Source of the DNA: Micromonospora sp. DSM 45708
GTDB lineage: Bacteria; Actinomycetota; Actinomycetes; Mycobacteriales; Micromonosporaceae
DNA length: 64,000 nucleotides
Direction: 5' to 3'
Assembly: GCF_039566955.1 (NCBI RefSeq)
Contig: NZ_CP154796.1
Location: forward strand, 1,054,001 to 1,118,000
This document shows, in pieces, positions 16,704 to 26,179 of the stretch. The notes below the pieces were generated by a model. The model searched no databases. It saw only the letters and a list, made by a program, of their open reading frames with translations, and was not told the origin of the DNA. The position numbers and the translations under genes are program-made. Each line of letters begins with the position of its first letter. The first letter of the stretch is position 1.

Positions 16704-17633
16704 ATGGAACTGCGGATCTTCACCGAACCCCAGCAGGGGGCCAGCTACGACCAGTTGCTCGCCGTGGCGCGCCGCGCGGAGGAGACCGGCTTCGCCGCGT
16801 TCTTCCGCTCCGACCACTACCTGAAGATGGGCTCGGTGAGCGGCGATCCCGGTCCGACCGACGCCTGGACCACGCTCGCCGGCCTGGCCCGGGACACCAC
16901 CCGGATCCGGCTCGGCACGCTGATGAGCGCCGCCACGTTCCGGCTGCCCGGCCCGCTCGCCATCACCGTGGCGCAGGTCGACCAGATGAGCGGCGGCCGG
17001 GTCGAGCTGGGCATCGGCGCCGGCTGGTACGCCGAGGAGCACGCCGCGTACGGCATCCCGTTCCCGCCGCTGGGCGAGCGGTTCGACCGGCTGGAGGAAC
17101 AGCTCGCCGTCATCACCGGACTCTGGTCCACCCCGGCCGGTGCCACGTTCGACTTCCCCGGCACGTACTACCCGGTCACCGACTCGCCGGCGCTGCCCAA
17201 GCCGGTGCAGCGGCCCCGGCCGCCGGTCCTGCTCGGCGGGCGGGGCCCGAAGCGCACGCCCGGCCTGGCCGCCCGGTACGCCGACGAGTTCAACATGCCG
17301 TTCGCCTCGGTCGACGACACGACGGACCAGTTCCGGCGGGTGCGGGACGCCTGCGCCGAGATCGACCGGGACCCGGCCACGATGACCTGGTCCAACGCGC
17401 TGGTGCTCTGCTGCGGCCGGGACGACGCCGAGGTGGCCCGGCGTGCCGGGGCGATCGGCCGGGAGCCCGCCGAGCTGCGCGCGAACGGCGCCGCGGGCAC
17501 GCCCGCCGAGGTGGTCGACACGCTCGGCCGGTACGCCGAGGCGGGCAGCACCCGGATCTACCTCCAGGTGCTCGACCTGGCCGACCTGGACCACCTGGAA
17601 CTGGTCGCCGCCGAGGTGATGCCGCAGCTCTGA
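16704..17633 (+). CDS. LLM-class F420-dependent oxidoreductase
   Basis: A 309-residue TIM-barrel flavin-dependent oxidoreductase of the bacterial luciferase-like superfamily. Marks are FFRSDHYLKMG (about 33-43), RIRLGTLMSAATFR, GGRVELGIGAGWYAEEH (about 103-119) and PVLLGGRGPKRTPGLAARYA. The actinomycete subgroup normally uses coenzyme F420 instead of FMN; that is inferred from the family. Substrate unknown. It is followed by a perfect 42-bp palindrome and a convergent gene. Confidence 0.92.
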   Translation: MELRIFTEPQQGASYDQLLAVARRAEETGFAAFFRSDHYLKMGSVSGDPGPTDAWTTLAGLARDTTRIRLGTLMSAATFRLPGPLAITVAQVDQMSGGRVELGIGAGWYAEEHAAYGIPFPPLGERFDRLEEQLAVITGLWSTPAGATFDFPGTYYPVTDSPALPKPVQRPRPPVLLGGRGPKRTPGLAARYADEFNMPFASVDDTTDQFRRVRDACAEIDRDPATMTWSNALVLCCGRDDAEVARRAGAIGREPAELRANGAAGTPAEVVDTLGRYAEAGSTRIYLQVLDLADLDHLELVAAEVMPQL

Positions 17634-17741
17634 GCACGCACCCACCCGCCGCCCCGCCGCCCCGCCGGTCCGCCGGTGCTCGGCGGGGTCGAGCCGTGCT
17701 CCCGGTCGTCGGCCGCCGACGAAGAAGGTAGCTGTCGAACG

Positions 17742-17783
17742 CGTTATGCCTCCTGGTCATAATTATGACCAGGAGGCATAACG
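17742..17783. repeat. Perfect 42-bp palindrome between convergent genes
   Basis: Arm CGTTATGCCTCC TGGTCATAA (17742-17762) is followed without spacer by its exact reverse complement (17763-17783). It is far more AT-rich than its surroundings. It may act as a bidirectional terminator or protein-binding site, or be a mobile-element remnant. Each strand reads ATG ACC AGG AGG across the centre-proximal part. Confidence 0.9.
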
Positions 17784-17843
17784 GTCTCAGCGAGACTGTC
17801 ACCGACGGCTACTACGGACAGTGACGGTGGAGCGTGGCGGAGG

Positions 17844-18203
17844 TCAGCCCGCCGTCGCGCGCCGTACCGTGTCGAGCCGGCCGTCGCGGTCGCTGTCCAG
17901 GTACGTCAGGTCCGGGACGCCGTCGCCGTCCAGGTCGACCTGCACCATGTCGGCCACGCCGTCGCCGTCCAGGTCGGTGACCACCTCGACGGAGCCGTCC
18001 AGGTGCCGGGTCACGATCGACCGGCCCTCGCGTGGCGGCGGCCCCGGCCGGGGCACCGGGTCCGGCTCGGGTTCCGGCGTCGGCACCGGCCCGGTCAGGT
18101 CGGGGCCGGCCCCGGTCAGGTCGGGGCCGACGCCGGTCGGGTCGATCTCCTCCTCCGACGGATACACGTCGCCGCGGAGACTCGGGTCGCGGTAGCTGCT
18201 CAT
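17844..18203 (-). CDS. Small acidic protein with calcium-loop repeats
   Basis: A 119-residue soluble protein. The C-terminal third repeats the pattern DxDGDGxxD: VTDLDGDGVADMVQVD, LDGDGVPDLTYLD, SDRDGRLDTV. These are EF-hand or thrombospondin type-3-like calcium-binding loops. The centre is Pro-rich with short repeats (TGVGPDL, TGAGPDL). No signal peptide, so it is expected in the cytosol unless exported by another route. Divergent from the alditol oxidase gene. Confidence 0.8.
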   Translation of the reverse strand: MSSYRDPSLRGDVYPSEEEIDPTGVGPDLTGAGPDLTGPVPTPEPEPDPVPRPGPPPREGRSIVTRHLDGSVEVVTDLDGDGVADMVQVDLDGDGVPDLTYLDSDRDGRLDTVRRATAG

Positions 18204-18270
18204 CCGCCCAGGATTCCCGCTGCGACCCCGGAGCAACCCTGCCCGCGCCGGATGGCGGATGATGCAGCGC

Positions 18271-19497
18271 ATGACCGACACCAACTGGGCCGGCAACGTC
18301 CGCTGGTCGGCCCGGGCCCGGCAGCGGCCGACCTCCCTGGACGAGCTGCGCCGGCTGGTCGCCGGGGCGGACCGGATCCGGGCGGTCGGCACCGGCCACT
18401 CGTTCAACCGGCTCGGCGACACCACCGGCACCCGGCTCGCGCTCGGCGGCATGCCGCCCACCGTCGCGCTCGACCCCGACCGCGGCACCGTCACGGTCGC
18501 CGCCGGCCTGCGCTACGGCGACCTGGCCACCGCGCTGCACGCCCAGGGGTACGCGCTGGCCAACCTCGCCTCGCTGCCGCACATCTCGGTGGCCGGCTCG
18601 GTCGCCACCGCCACCCACGGCTCCGGCGTCGCCAACCGCAACCTGGCCGCCGCCGTCGCCGCGCTGGAACTCGTCACCGCCGACGGTGACCTGCTCACCG
18701 TCGACCGGACCGACAGCCGGTTCGCCGGGCTGGTGGTCAACCTCGGCGCGCTGGGCGTGGTCACCCGGCTCACGCTCGACGTGGTCCCCACGTTCACGGT
18801 CCGGCAGTACGTCCGGCTCGGCCTGCCCCGCGCCGCGCTCGACGAGGCGCTCGACGCCGCGTACAGCGTCAGCGTGTTCACCGGCTGGCGGTCGGCGCGC
18901 TTCGACCAGGTGTGGATCAAGCAGTACGCCGACCAGGCGCCGCCGCCGGCCGACTGGCTGGACACCGTGGCGGCCGAGACACCGCAGCACCCGGTGCCCG
19001 GCATGTCACCCGAGCACTGCACCGCCCAGTTCGGCGAGCCCGGCCCGTGGCACGAACGGCTGCCGCACTTCCGGCTCGGCTTCACCCCGAGCAGCGGCGA
19101 CGAATTGCAGTCCGAGTGGCACGTGGCCCGCGCCGACGCGGCGGCGGCGCTCGCCGCGCTCGAACCGGTCGCCGAGCGGATCGCCGCCGTGCTCCAGGTC
19201 TGCGAGCTGCGTACGGTGGCCGCCGACGAGCTGTGGCTCAGCCCGAACCACCGGCGCGACACGCTGGCGCTGCACTTCACCTGGATCGGCGACCCGGTGG
19301 CGGTGGCGCCGGTGCTGGCCGAGGTGGAGCAGCGGCTCGCCCCGTTCGCGCCGCGCCCGCACTGGGGCAAGCTCTTCGACCGGGACCCGGCCGCCGCGTA
19401 CCCCCGGCACGCCGACTTCGCCGCCCTGCTGCGCGAGTTCGACCCGGGCGGGAAGTTCCGCACCGCGGAGCTGGACCGCTACTTCCCCCGCGACTGA
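18271..19497 (+). CDS. aldO: FAD-linked alditol oxidase
   Basis: About 408 residues. The N-terminal PCMH-type FAD domain has RAVGTGHSFNRLGDT (the conserved GHSF motif; covalent flavin His is typical here) and SLPHISVAGSVATATHGSG (about 105-123). The C-terminal ALO domain includes ELWLSPNHRRDTLALHFTW, close to the catalytic region of Streptomyces AldO, and HWGKLFD. AldO oxidises xylitol, sorbitol and related alditols to aldoses with hydrogen peroxide release. Start ATG 18271 is used; ATG 18259 and 18262 are in frame upstream. Confidence 0.88.
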   Translation: MTDTNWAGNVRWSARARQRPTSLDELRRLVAGADRIRAVGTGHSFNRLGDTTGTRLALGGMPPTVALDPDRGTVTVAAGLRYGDLATALHAQGYALANLASLPHISVAGSVATATHGSGVANRNLAAAVAALELVTADGDLLTVDRTDSRFAGLVVNLGALGVVTRLTLDVVPTFTVRQYVRLGLPRAALDEALDAAYSVSVFTGWRSARFDQVWIKQYADQAPPPADWLDTVAAETPQHPVPGMSPEHCTAQFGEPGPWHERLPHFRLGFTPSSGDELQSEWHVARADAAAALAALEPVAERIAAVLQVCELRTVAADELWLSPNHRRDTLALHFTWIGDPVAVAPVLAEVEQRLAPFAPRPHWGKLFDRDPAAAYPRHADFAALLREFDPGGKFRTAELDRYFPRD

Positions 19498-19502
19498 CGC
19501 CC

Positions 19503-20642
19503 TCAGCGCCCGGCGGGCGTCGGCGGGCGCAGGCTGCCGCGTTGCACCGCGCGGCTGATGTCGCTGGGCGAGACGATCCCTACCAACTGGTCGTCGACCA
19601 CCACCAGCGCCCGGCCGTCGGTGCACTCGTTGAGCCGGGGCAGCAGCTCGGTGAGCTGTTCCTCCGGGCGGGCGAGCACCAGCTCGTCGGCCCGGCAGGA
19701 CACCTCGGCCAACGTGGTGGACGGGCGGCGGTCCGGCGTGATGCCGCGTACCCGATCGAGCGTGACCAGGCCGACCGGCCGCCCGTCGGCGGTCAGCGGC
19801 AACGCCGAGTGCCGGTACGCGAACAGGTAGTGGTCGACGAAGTCGGCCACGGTCAGGTCGCCGGACGCGGTCTGCGGCTGCGGCGTCATGACGTCGCCGA
19901 CCCGGACGCCGCGCAGCGCGTCGCCGAGGCGGGCCTGCCGCTCCTCCTGCCCGGCCGCGCCGATCAGGAACCAGCCGATCAGTGCCAGCCAGAGCCCACC
20001 GAACCCGGCGCCGCTGAGGAATCGCCACAGCCCGAGGCCGATCAGCACGATGCCCAGCACCCGGCCGGCGCCGGCGGCCACCACCGAGGCCCGGGTCCGG
20101 TCGCCGGTGGCCTTCCACACCGCCGCCCGCAGCAACCGGCCACCGTCGAGCGGCGCGGCCGGCAGCACGTTGAAGAGCGCCAGCAGCACGTTGATGCCGG
20201 CCAGCCAGGACAGCGCGCCGAGCAGCAGCCCGTGCCCGCCGGCCACCGCGACGGCCACCGCGATCGCGCCGAACACCACGCCGATGATCAGGCTGACCAG
20301 CGGACCCACGCCGGCGATCCGCAGCTCGGCGCCGGGGTCCTTCGCCTCGCCCTTCAGCTCGGCGACGCCGCCGAAGAGCCAGAGCGTGATGCCGTCGACC
20401 TCGATGCCGTTGCGCTTGGCCACCACCGCGTGCGACACCTCGTGGGCGAGCAGGCCGAGGAAGAAGACCACCGCGGCGGCCAGGCCGGCCGCGACGTAGG
20501 CAATCGTGGAATGACCGGGGTACGAACGCGGGAACAGGCTGGCCGACAGCGTCCAGGCGATCAGCACGAAGATGACCAGGACACTCCAGTTGACGCCGAC
20601 GGGTACGCCCGCGACCCGGCCGAGCCGGAAACTCGCCCTCAT
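19503..20642 (-). CDS. Site-2 protease (M50) with CBS domains
   Basis: A 379-residue intramembrane metalloprotease of the Rip3/SpoIVFB-like group. The zinc motif HEVSH lies in helix GLLAHEVSHAVVAKRN (about 65-80) and the third ligand motif is NVLPAAPLDGGRLLRA (about 155-170). Six helices occupy the first 240 residues. The cytosolic C-terminus has two CBS motifs (VGDVMTPQP and LVGIVSPSDISRAVQ), which often bind adenosyl ligands. It probably cleaves a membrane-bound anti-sigma factor or other regulator; target unknown. Confidence 0.93.
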   Translation of the reverse strand: MRASFRLGRVAGVPVGVNWSVLVIFVLIAWTLSASLFPRSYPGHSTIAYVAAGLAAAVVFFLGLLAHEVSHAVVAKRNGIEVDGITLWLFGGVAELKGEAKDPGAELRIAGVGPLVSLIIGVVFGAIAVAVAVAGGHGLLLGALSWLAGINVLLALFNVLPAAPLDGGRLLRAAVWKATGDRTRASVVAAGAGRVLGIVLIGLGLWRFLSGAGFGGLWLALIGWFLIGAAGQEERQARLGDALRGVRVGDVMTPQPQTASGDLTVADFVDHYLFAYRHSALPLTADGRPVGLVTLDRVRGITPDRRPSTTLAEVSCRADELVLARPEEQLTELLPRLNECTDGRALVVVDDQLVGIVSPSDISRAVQRGSLRPPTPAGR

Positions 20643-20675
20643 CGCTCCGTCATACCCACCTCATCCACCCCCACA

Positions 20676-21536
20676 CTACCCGGCCCGGTTACGTCGGGGC
20701 GCTTCGCTGACCACGGTGGGGGAGAACTCGTTGGCCGCCTCGACCGCCCACTCCAGCGCGAAGTCGGCCTCCTCCTCCCAGCCCGGCTCGCCACCGACGA
20801 AATGCGACCGGCCGGGGAACTCCCGGTAGCCGGTGATCGCGGTGGAGCCGCGGTAGAGGTTGGCGAGACTGCTGGCCAGCGACGGCGGGATCACGTGGTC
20901 CTCGCCACCGGCGGTGATCAGCAGCGGCGCCCGGTCGCTGCGCTTCTTGTCGATCTCGGTGGCGGAGTCCGGGTCCAGGTTGGCGAACGAACCCTCGAAC
21001 AGCACCTGCCCGGCGCCGGGTACGGCGTACCGCTGCCAGGCGGCGTCGGAGTCCGCCCGGGTGAGCGTGTTGCCGAAGGCGTACCGGAAGTCCTCGGCGG
21101 TGAACGGCACCGCGCGGTGCCGGTTGGCCGGGTTGTGCAGGATGGAGAACCCGGAGCGCAGCGTGCTCAGCGGCAGCTTGAGCACGCCCTTGACCGGCGC
21201 GGGGTGCACGCCGACGACGGCGGCGCCGAGCCGGCGGTCCAGCAGCAGTTGGGCGATCAGGCCGCCGAACGAGTGCCCCATGATGATCGGCGGCCGGGGC
21301 AGCTCCCGGATGATCGCCGCGTAGTGGTCGACGATGGTGGCGATCCGCTGGCCGGCGATCGGCGTGGGATCGACCCGCAGCGCCTCCACCTCCCGGTCCA
21401 TGCCGGGCCAGGCCGGGGCGAGCACCCGGAAACCGCGCGCCGCGTAGCGGTCCGCCCAGCGCTCCCAGCTCCGCGACGTCATCCAGAGGCCGTGGATGAG
21501 CACGATCGTGTCGACGCGTCCGGTCGGTACGCCCAT
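20676..21536 (-). CDS. Alpha/beta hydrolase
   Basis: A 286-residue alpha/beta hydrolase. Oxyanion region IVLIHGLWMTSRSWERW (11-27), nucleophile elbow IIMGHSFGGLIAQ (Ser about 93), acid in LLITAGGEDHVIPP and catalytic His in GRSHFVGGEPGWEE. The last motif is shared with lipase/haloperoxidase-like hydrolases of actinomycetes. No signal peptide. Substrate unknown. It is divergent from the ABC transporter operon, separated by 145 bp that contain a clear operator. Confidence 0.9.
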   Translation of the reverse strand: MGVPTGRVDTIVLIHGLWMTSRSWERWADRYAARGFRVLAPAWPGMDREVEALRVDPTPIAGQRIATIVDHYAAIIRELPRPPIIMGHSFGGLIAQLLLDRRLGAAVVGVHPAPVKGVLKLPLSTLRSGFSILHNPANRHRAVPFTAEDFRYAFGNTLTRADSDAAWQRYAVPGAGQVLFEGSFANLDPDSATEIDKKRSDRAPLLITAGGEDHVIPPSLASSLANLYRGSTAITGYREFPGRSHFVGGEPGWEEEADFALEWAVEAANEFSPTVVSEAPRRNRAG

Positions 21537-21615
21537 ACCGCGGATTACCCGGCCCGGCGGCCCTCACTCCCCACCGGTTCCTTCGCCGCCGGCCCACCGG
21601 CACGACGTGGCACCC

Positions 21616-21627
21616 TGACAAATGTCA
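21616..21627. promoter_or_regulatory. DesR-type operator TGACA-AA-TGTCA
   Basis: A perfect inverted repeat TGACA / TGTCA with two bases between, in the context CCTGACAAATGTCATGACC, 55 bp upstream of the ABC ATPase start. DesR-like response regulators recognise similar TGACA/TGTCA or TCATGAC repeats, and the operon here ends with a DesK/DesR pair, so autoregulation is likely. The link is inferred from position. Confidence 0.6.
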
Positions 21628-21681
21628 TGACCGGAAGGTGACGGCCGCTCCCGGGACCCGGGGGCCGGGCGCCGGAGCATC

Positions 21682-22578
<897 letters not shown>

Positions 22579-22601
22579 CCGACCTGCCGGGAGCCCTCGC
22601 C

Positions 22602-23408
22602 ATGACCGCCACGACCTCACCCGACACCACCACCGACACGCGCCGGGCCGACCGCCGGCCGCCCGCCCTCGGTGGCTTCTCCGCCGCCGTGCTCGCCATC
22701 GAGATCCGCCGGGTGCTGCGCAACCGCCGCACGCTGATGTTCATCCTGGTCATGCCGGCGGTGTTCTTCCTGCTGTTCGGGTTGCCCTCGCGCGGGGAGA
22801 AGCTCGACAACGGCCTGCCGGTCACCGGCTGGATCATGATCAGCCTGGCCGTGTACGCGGCCATGGTGGCCACCACCAGCGCCGGCGCCGCCGTCGCCAC
22901 CGAACGCGCGTTGGGCTGGAGCCGGCAGTTGCGGCTGACCCCGCTGCGTCCGGCCGCGTACGTGGCGACGAAGGTGGCCACCGCGATGGTGCTCGGCCTG
23001 CTCGGCGTGCTCGTCGAGTTCGCCGTCGGCGCCGCCTCCGGGGTGCGGCTGCCGGCCCACGTGTGGCTGGAGTCCGGCCTGACCGCGTGGCTCGGCTCGC
23101 TGGTCTTCGCCGCGCTCGGCCTGTTCGTCGGCTACCTCGCCCCGGCCGAGAACGTCATGCAGTTCATGGGCCCGGCACTGGCCATCCTGGCCATGCTGGG
23201 CGGCCTGTTCGTTCCGCTCGATCTGCTGCCCGACGTGATGCGGCAGATCGCCACGTTCACCCCGGTGTACGGGGTCGGTCAGCTCGCTCGCGCGCCGCTG
23301 ACCGGCACCGGGGTGGACTGGGCGGCGGTCGCCAACGTGGCCGCCTGGACCGCCTTCTTCGGTCTCGGCGCGGCCCGCCTGTTCCGCCGCGACACCACCC
23401 GGGTCTGA
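22602..23408 (+). CDS. ABC-2 type transporter permease
   Basis: A 268-residue membrane protein with six predicted helices. Marks are RRVLRNRRTLMFILVMPAVF (about 35-54), TSAGAAVATERALGWSRQLR (the ABC-2 ERE-like loop) and LAMLGGLFVPLDLLPDVMRQ. It follows the ATPase by 23 bp and is followed by the histidine kinase, so all four genes are probably one transcript. Confidence 0.92.
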   Translation: MTATTSPDTTTDTRRADRRPPALGGFSAAVLAIEIRRVLRNRRTLMFILVMPAVFFLLFGLPSRGEKLDNGLPVTGWIMISLAVYAAMVATTSAGAAVATERALGWSRQLRLTPLRPAAYVATKVATAMVLGLLGVLVEFAVGAASGVRLPAHVWLESGLTAWLGSLVFAALGLFVGYLAPAENVMQFMGPALAILAMLGGLFVPLDLLPDVMRQIATFTPVYGVGQLARAPLTGTGVDWAAVANVAAWTAFFGLGAARLFRRDTTRV

Positions 23409-23437
23409 CCGGGGCGGCGAGCACTAGCGTGGTGGGC

Positions 23438-24586
23438 GTGACGTCGCCGACCGTCCCGGCCCGGCCGGTGCACCGCCCCCACTGGCGGTTCACCGGCTGG
23501 CTGCTGGCGGCGGTCTGGCTGTTCTTCCTCAACATCCCGTTCGTCACCGCCCTGCACCAGCCGGAGCTGTGGCGGCGGCTGCTCGGAATCGCCTCGGTGA
23601 TCGCGTTCGCCGTGGCGTACGTGCTGGTCTTCGAGTGGGGTCGGGCCCGCCGGCAGCGGCACCGCCCGATCCCGGTCGGCCGGGCCCGGCTGCTGATCGC
23701 GGTGCTGCTCGCGCTCGGCCTGGCCGGCATCCCGGGCACCGGCGGCGACTGGCTGACCACGCTGGTCTTCGTGGCCGCCGCCGCGGTGTTCCTGTTGCCG
23801 TCGGTGGAGGCGCTGGTCGTGGTGGTGCTGGCGGCGGTGACCCCGCCGGTGACGTCGCACCTGGTGCCCGGTTGGGAGGCGGAGAGCACTGTCGTCTTCG
23901 CCGTCGTGCTGGCCTCGTTCGCCATGTTCGGGGTGAGCCGGCTGGCCCAGCGCAACGGCGAACTCCAGGCCGCGCAGCAGGAGATTCGCCGGCTCGCGGT
24001 GGCCGAGGAACGCGCCCGCACCGCCCGGGACCTGCACGACATCCTCGGGCACTCGCTGACCGTGGTGGCGGTGAAGGCCGAGTTGGCCGGCCGGCTGTTG
24101 GAGCTGGACCCGGCGCGGGCGGCCGTCGAGATCGCCGACGTGGAGCGGCTGGCCCGGGAGGCGCTGGCCGACGTGCGGGGCACCGTCGGGGCGTACCGCG
24201 GGGTGGATCTGGCGTCCGAGGTGGCCGGTGCCCGTTCCGCGCTGGCCGCCGCGGGCATCGTCGCGGAGCTGCCGGAGTCGGTGCCGGAGCTGCCGGCGGA
24301 CCGGGACGAGCTGTTCGGCTGGGCGGTCCGGGAAGGGGTGACGAACGTGGTGCGACACAGCGGCGCGCGACGCTGCGTGATCCGGGTGGACCCGGCGGGG
24401 GTGGAGGTCCGCGACGACGGCCGGGGACCGGCCGGCGAGTCGGCGGGCACCGGGCACGGGCTGGTCGGGCTGCGGGAGCGGGCGGCCCGGTTGGACGCCA
24501 CCGTGACGGTGGCCCGGCCGCCCGGCGGGCGCGGGTTCCTGCTCCGGGTCACGGTGCCGGACCCCGACGGAAGGACACGTGGATGA
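23438..24586 (+). CDS. DesK-like sensor histidine kinase
   Basis: A 382-residue HisKA_3 kinase. Five or six helices (about 18-160) form a compact membrane sensor without a large external domain. The dimerisation box ARTARDLHDILGHSLTVVAV (about 192-211) carries the phosphorylated His. The ATPase domain has N-box EGVTNVVRHS and G-boxes VRDDGRGP and GHGLVGLRERA. GTG 23438 is used; GTG 23429 is in frame. DesK types sense membrane fluidity or lipid II-binding drugs. It phosphorylates the regulator encoded next. Confidence 0.92.
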   Translation: MTSPTVPARPVHRPHWRFTGWLLAAVWLFFLNIPFVTALHQPELWRRLLGIASVIAFAVAYVLVFEWGRARRQRHRPIPVGRARLLIAVLLALGLAGIPGTGGDWLTTLVFVAAAAVFLLPSVEALVVVVLAAVTPPVTSHLVPGWEAESTVVFAVVLASFAMFGVSRLAQRNGELQAAQQEIRRLAVAEERARTARDLHDILGHSLTVVAVKAELAGRLLELDPARAAVEIADVERLAREALADVRGTVGAYRGVDLASEVAGARSALAAAGIVAELPESVPELPADRDELFGWAVREGVTNVVRHSGARRCVIRVDPAGVEVRDDGRGPAGESAGTGHGLVGLRERAARLDATVTVARPPGGRGFLLRVTVPDPDGRTRG

Positions 24587-25203
24587 CCGCGCCGATCAGG
24601 CTGCTGCTCGCCGACGACCAGGCGCTGGTCCGGGGCGCGCTGGCCGCGCTGCTGTCGCTGGAGCCGGACCTGACCGTGGTGGCGGAGGTGAGCCGCGGTG
24701 ACGAGGTGGTGCCGGAGGCGCTGCGTACCCACCCGGACGTGGCGCTGCTCGACGTGGAGATGCCCGGCCTGGACGGGGTGGCCGCCGCGGCGGCGCTGCG
24801 GGCGGCGCTGCCCGGCTGCCGGGTGCTGGTGGTGACCACGTTCGGCCGGCCCGGCTACCTGCGGCGGGCGATGGAGGCGGGCGCGAACGGCTTCGTGGTC
24901 AAGGACACCCCGGCCCGCCAGCTCGCCGACGCGGTCCGCCGGGTGCACGCCGGCCTGCGGGTGGTCGACCCGACGCTGGCCGCCGAGACGCTGGCCACCG
25001 GCGCGAGCCCGCTCACCGGGCGGGAGACCGAGGTGCTGCGGACGGCCCGGGGCGGCGGCACGGTGGCCGAGTTGGCGGCGATGCTGCACCTGTCCGAGGG
25101 CACCGTCCGCAACCATCTCTCGTCGGCCATCGGCAAGACCGGCGCCCGCAACCGCGCCGACGCGGTGCGCCTGGCCGAAGCCAACGGCTGGCTCCTCGGC
25201 TAG
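24583..25203 (+). CDS. DesR/NarL-type response regulator
   Basis: A 206-residue regulator overlapping the kinase stop by ATGA. The receiver has the acidic pair LLLADDQALV (about 8-13), phospho-acceptor Asp in VALLDVEMPGLDGV (about 53) and Lys in FVVKDTPARQLA (about 103). The C-terminal LuxR-type HTH is LTGRETEVLRTARGGGTVAE, LAAMLHLSEGTVRNHLSSAI (about 145-185). It probably binds the TGACA-AA-TGTCA site upstream of the operon. Confidence 0.93.
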   Translation: MTAPIRLLLADDQALVRGALAALLSLEPDLTVVAEVSRGDEVVPEALRTHPDVALLDVEMPGLDGVAAAAALRAALPGCRVLVVTTFGRPGYLRRAMEAGANGFVVKDTPARQLADAVRRVHAGLRVVDPTLAAETLATGASPLTGRETEVLRTARGGGTVAELAAMLHLSEGTVRNHLSSAIGKTGARNRADAVRLAEANGWLLG

Positions 25204-25212
25204 CCCGGCTGG

Positions 25213-26100
25213 CTAGGGGAGGCGGTCGACGACCACCAGGCCGGTGCCGGGGGCCAGCTCGGCGAGGAGTTGGCGTTGGGCGGCGCGGGTCAGCCGGATG
25301 CAGCCGTTGGTGACGTTCTCGCCGAGCGTGTCGTCGTTGTACCAGGTGTGCAGCCCGATGTGGGCGCCGCGCAGGCCGGTGGGCACCGCGTCCGGGTCGT
25401 CGGGGACCGCGCCGAGCGCGAAGATGTCGACGCCGCCGTAGACGTCCTGCGGCGGCGGGGTGCGGCCCAGGATGAACGTGCGCCCGAGCGGGGTGAGCTG
25501 TCCGGACATGCCGAGGCTGACCGGCCAGGTGTGGACCGCGTGCCCGTCCCGCAGCCAGGTGAGCCGGTGCGTGCGGCGTTCCACCACGAGCTGGTCGCGC
25601 AGCGCGACAGTGGTCCAGCCGCCGTCCGGCAGCCAGGCGATGGTGCGGTTCGCGGAGGGGAGCAGCACCGCGGTCCACCCGGTGCGGCGCTCGACGATCG
25701 GCACGGTCAGTGGGACGTCGTTGACCGTCGGCGCGAGGAAGGCCCGGGGACGGCCGCCGGGCGCGTCGTACGCGGGGATGTTCCGGTCCGGCCGCGCCCC
25801 CTCGCGGAGCTGCCGGGTGTCGGCCGGCGTCGGGTCGGCGGGGAAGCCGCGGGGTGCCGGGTCGTAGGTGACCACCGGCAGGTCGGCGGGCGCGGGCGCG
25901 GCGGGCGGCACGGACTCCACCGGCGACGGTCGCGGTGACGCCGGCCCGGTGGTGGCGGGTCCGGCGCCGACCGGCGTGGACGCCGGCGTGCCGGTGAGCG
26001 CGTGACCGACCAGCAGCGCGGTGGCCAACAGCAGCGGTACGCCGAGCGCGGCGAACAGCCAGCCGGGGATCCGCCGCCCGGTAATGTGGTCAAAGGGCAC
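25213..26100 (-). CDS. L,D-transpeptidase (YkuD-type), membrane anchored
   Basis: A 295-residue protein. GTG start; one N-terminal helix (about 12-36) anchors it outside the membrane, followed by a Pro/Ala-rich linker (40-75). The YkuD catalytic domain (about 165-295) includes GAHIGLHTWYNDDTLGENV and TNGCIRLT with the nucleophile Cys near 267. The canonical SHGCIRL motif is TNGCIRL here. It should form 3-3 cross-links in peptidoglycan or attach proteins to it. The hairpin before it (26124-26157) separates it from the amylase gene upstream. Confidence 0.88.
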   Translation of the reverse strand: MPFDHITGRRIPGWLFAALGVPLLLATALLVGHALTGTPASTPVGAGPATTGPASPRPSPVESVPPAAPAPADLPVVTYDPAPRGFPADPTPADTRQLREGARPDRNIPAYDAPGGRPRAFLAPTVNDVPLTVPIVERRTGWTAVLLPSANRTIAWLPDGGWTTVALRDQLVVERRTHRLTWLRDGHAVHTWPVSLGMSGQLTPLGRTFILGRTPPPQDVYGGVDIFALGAVPDDPDAVPTGLRGAHIGLHTWYNDDTLGENVTNGCIRLTRAAQRQLLAELAPGTGLVVVDRLP

Positions 26101-26123
26101 GAAACTGACTTTAACCGAGCCGA

Positions 26124-26157
26124 AGCCCCCGCGCCGGAAACTGCCGGCACGGGGGCT
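26124..26157 (-). terminator. Terminator of the alpha-amylase gene
   Basis: Arms AGCCCCCG-C-GCCGG and CCGGC-A-CGGGGGCT pair with one mismatch around a short loop, beginning 22 bases after the amylase stop in the direction of transcription. Confidence 0.65.
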
Positions 26158-26179
26158 GCACGCAGGGGTGCGGGCGAGG

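Noticed and set aside
17763..17822. A 19-codon ORF starting ATG ACC AGG AGG inside the 42-bp palindrome
   Set aside because: It has no ribosome binding site and begins in the palindrome itself; the same start appears by symmetry on the other strand.
18912..21641. A 909-codon plus-strand open frame across aldO, the site-2 protease and the hydrolase
   Set aside because: It crosses three genes with strong motifs in other frames and has no recognisable domain.
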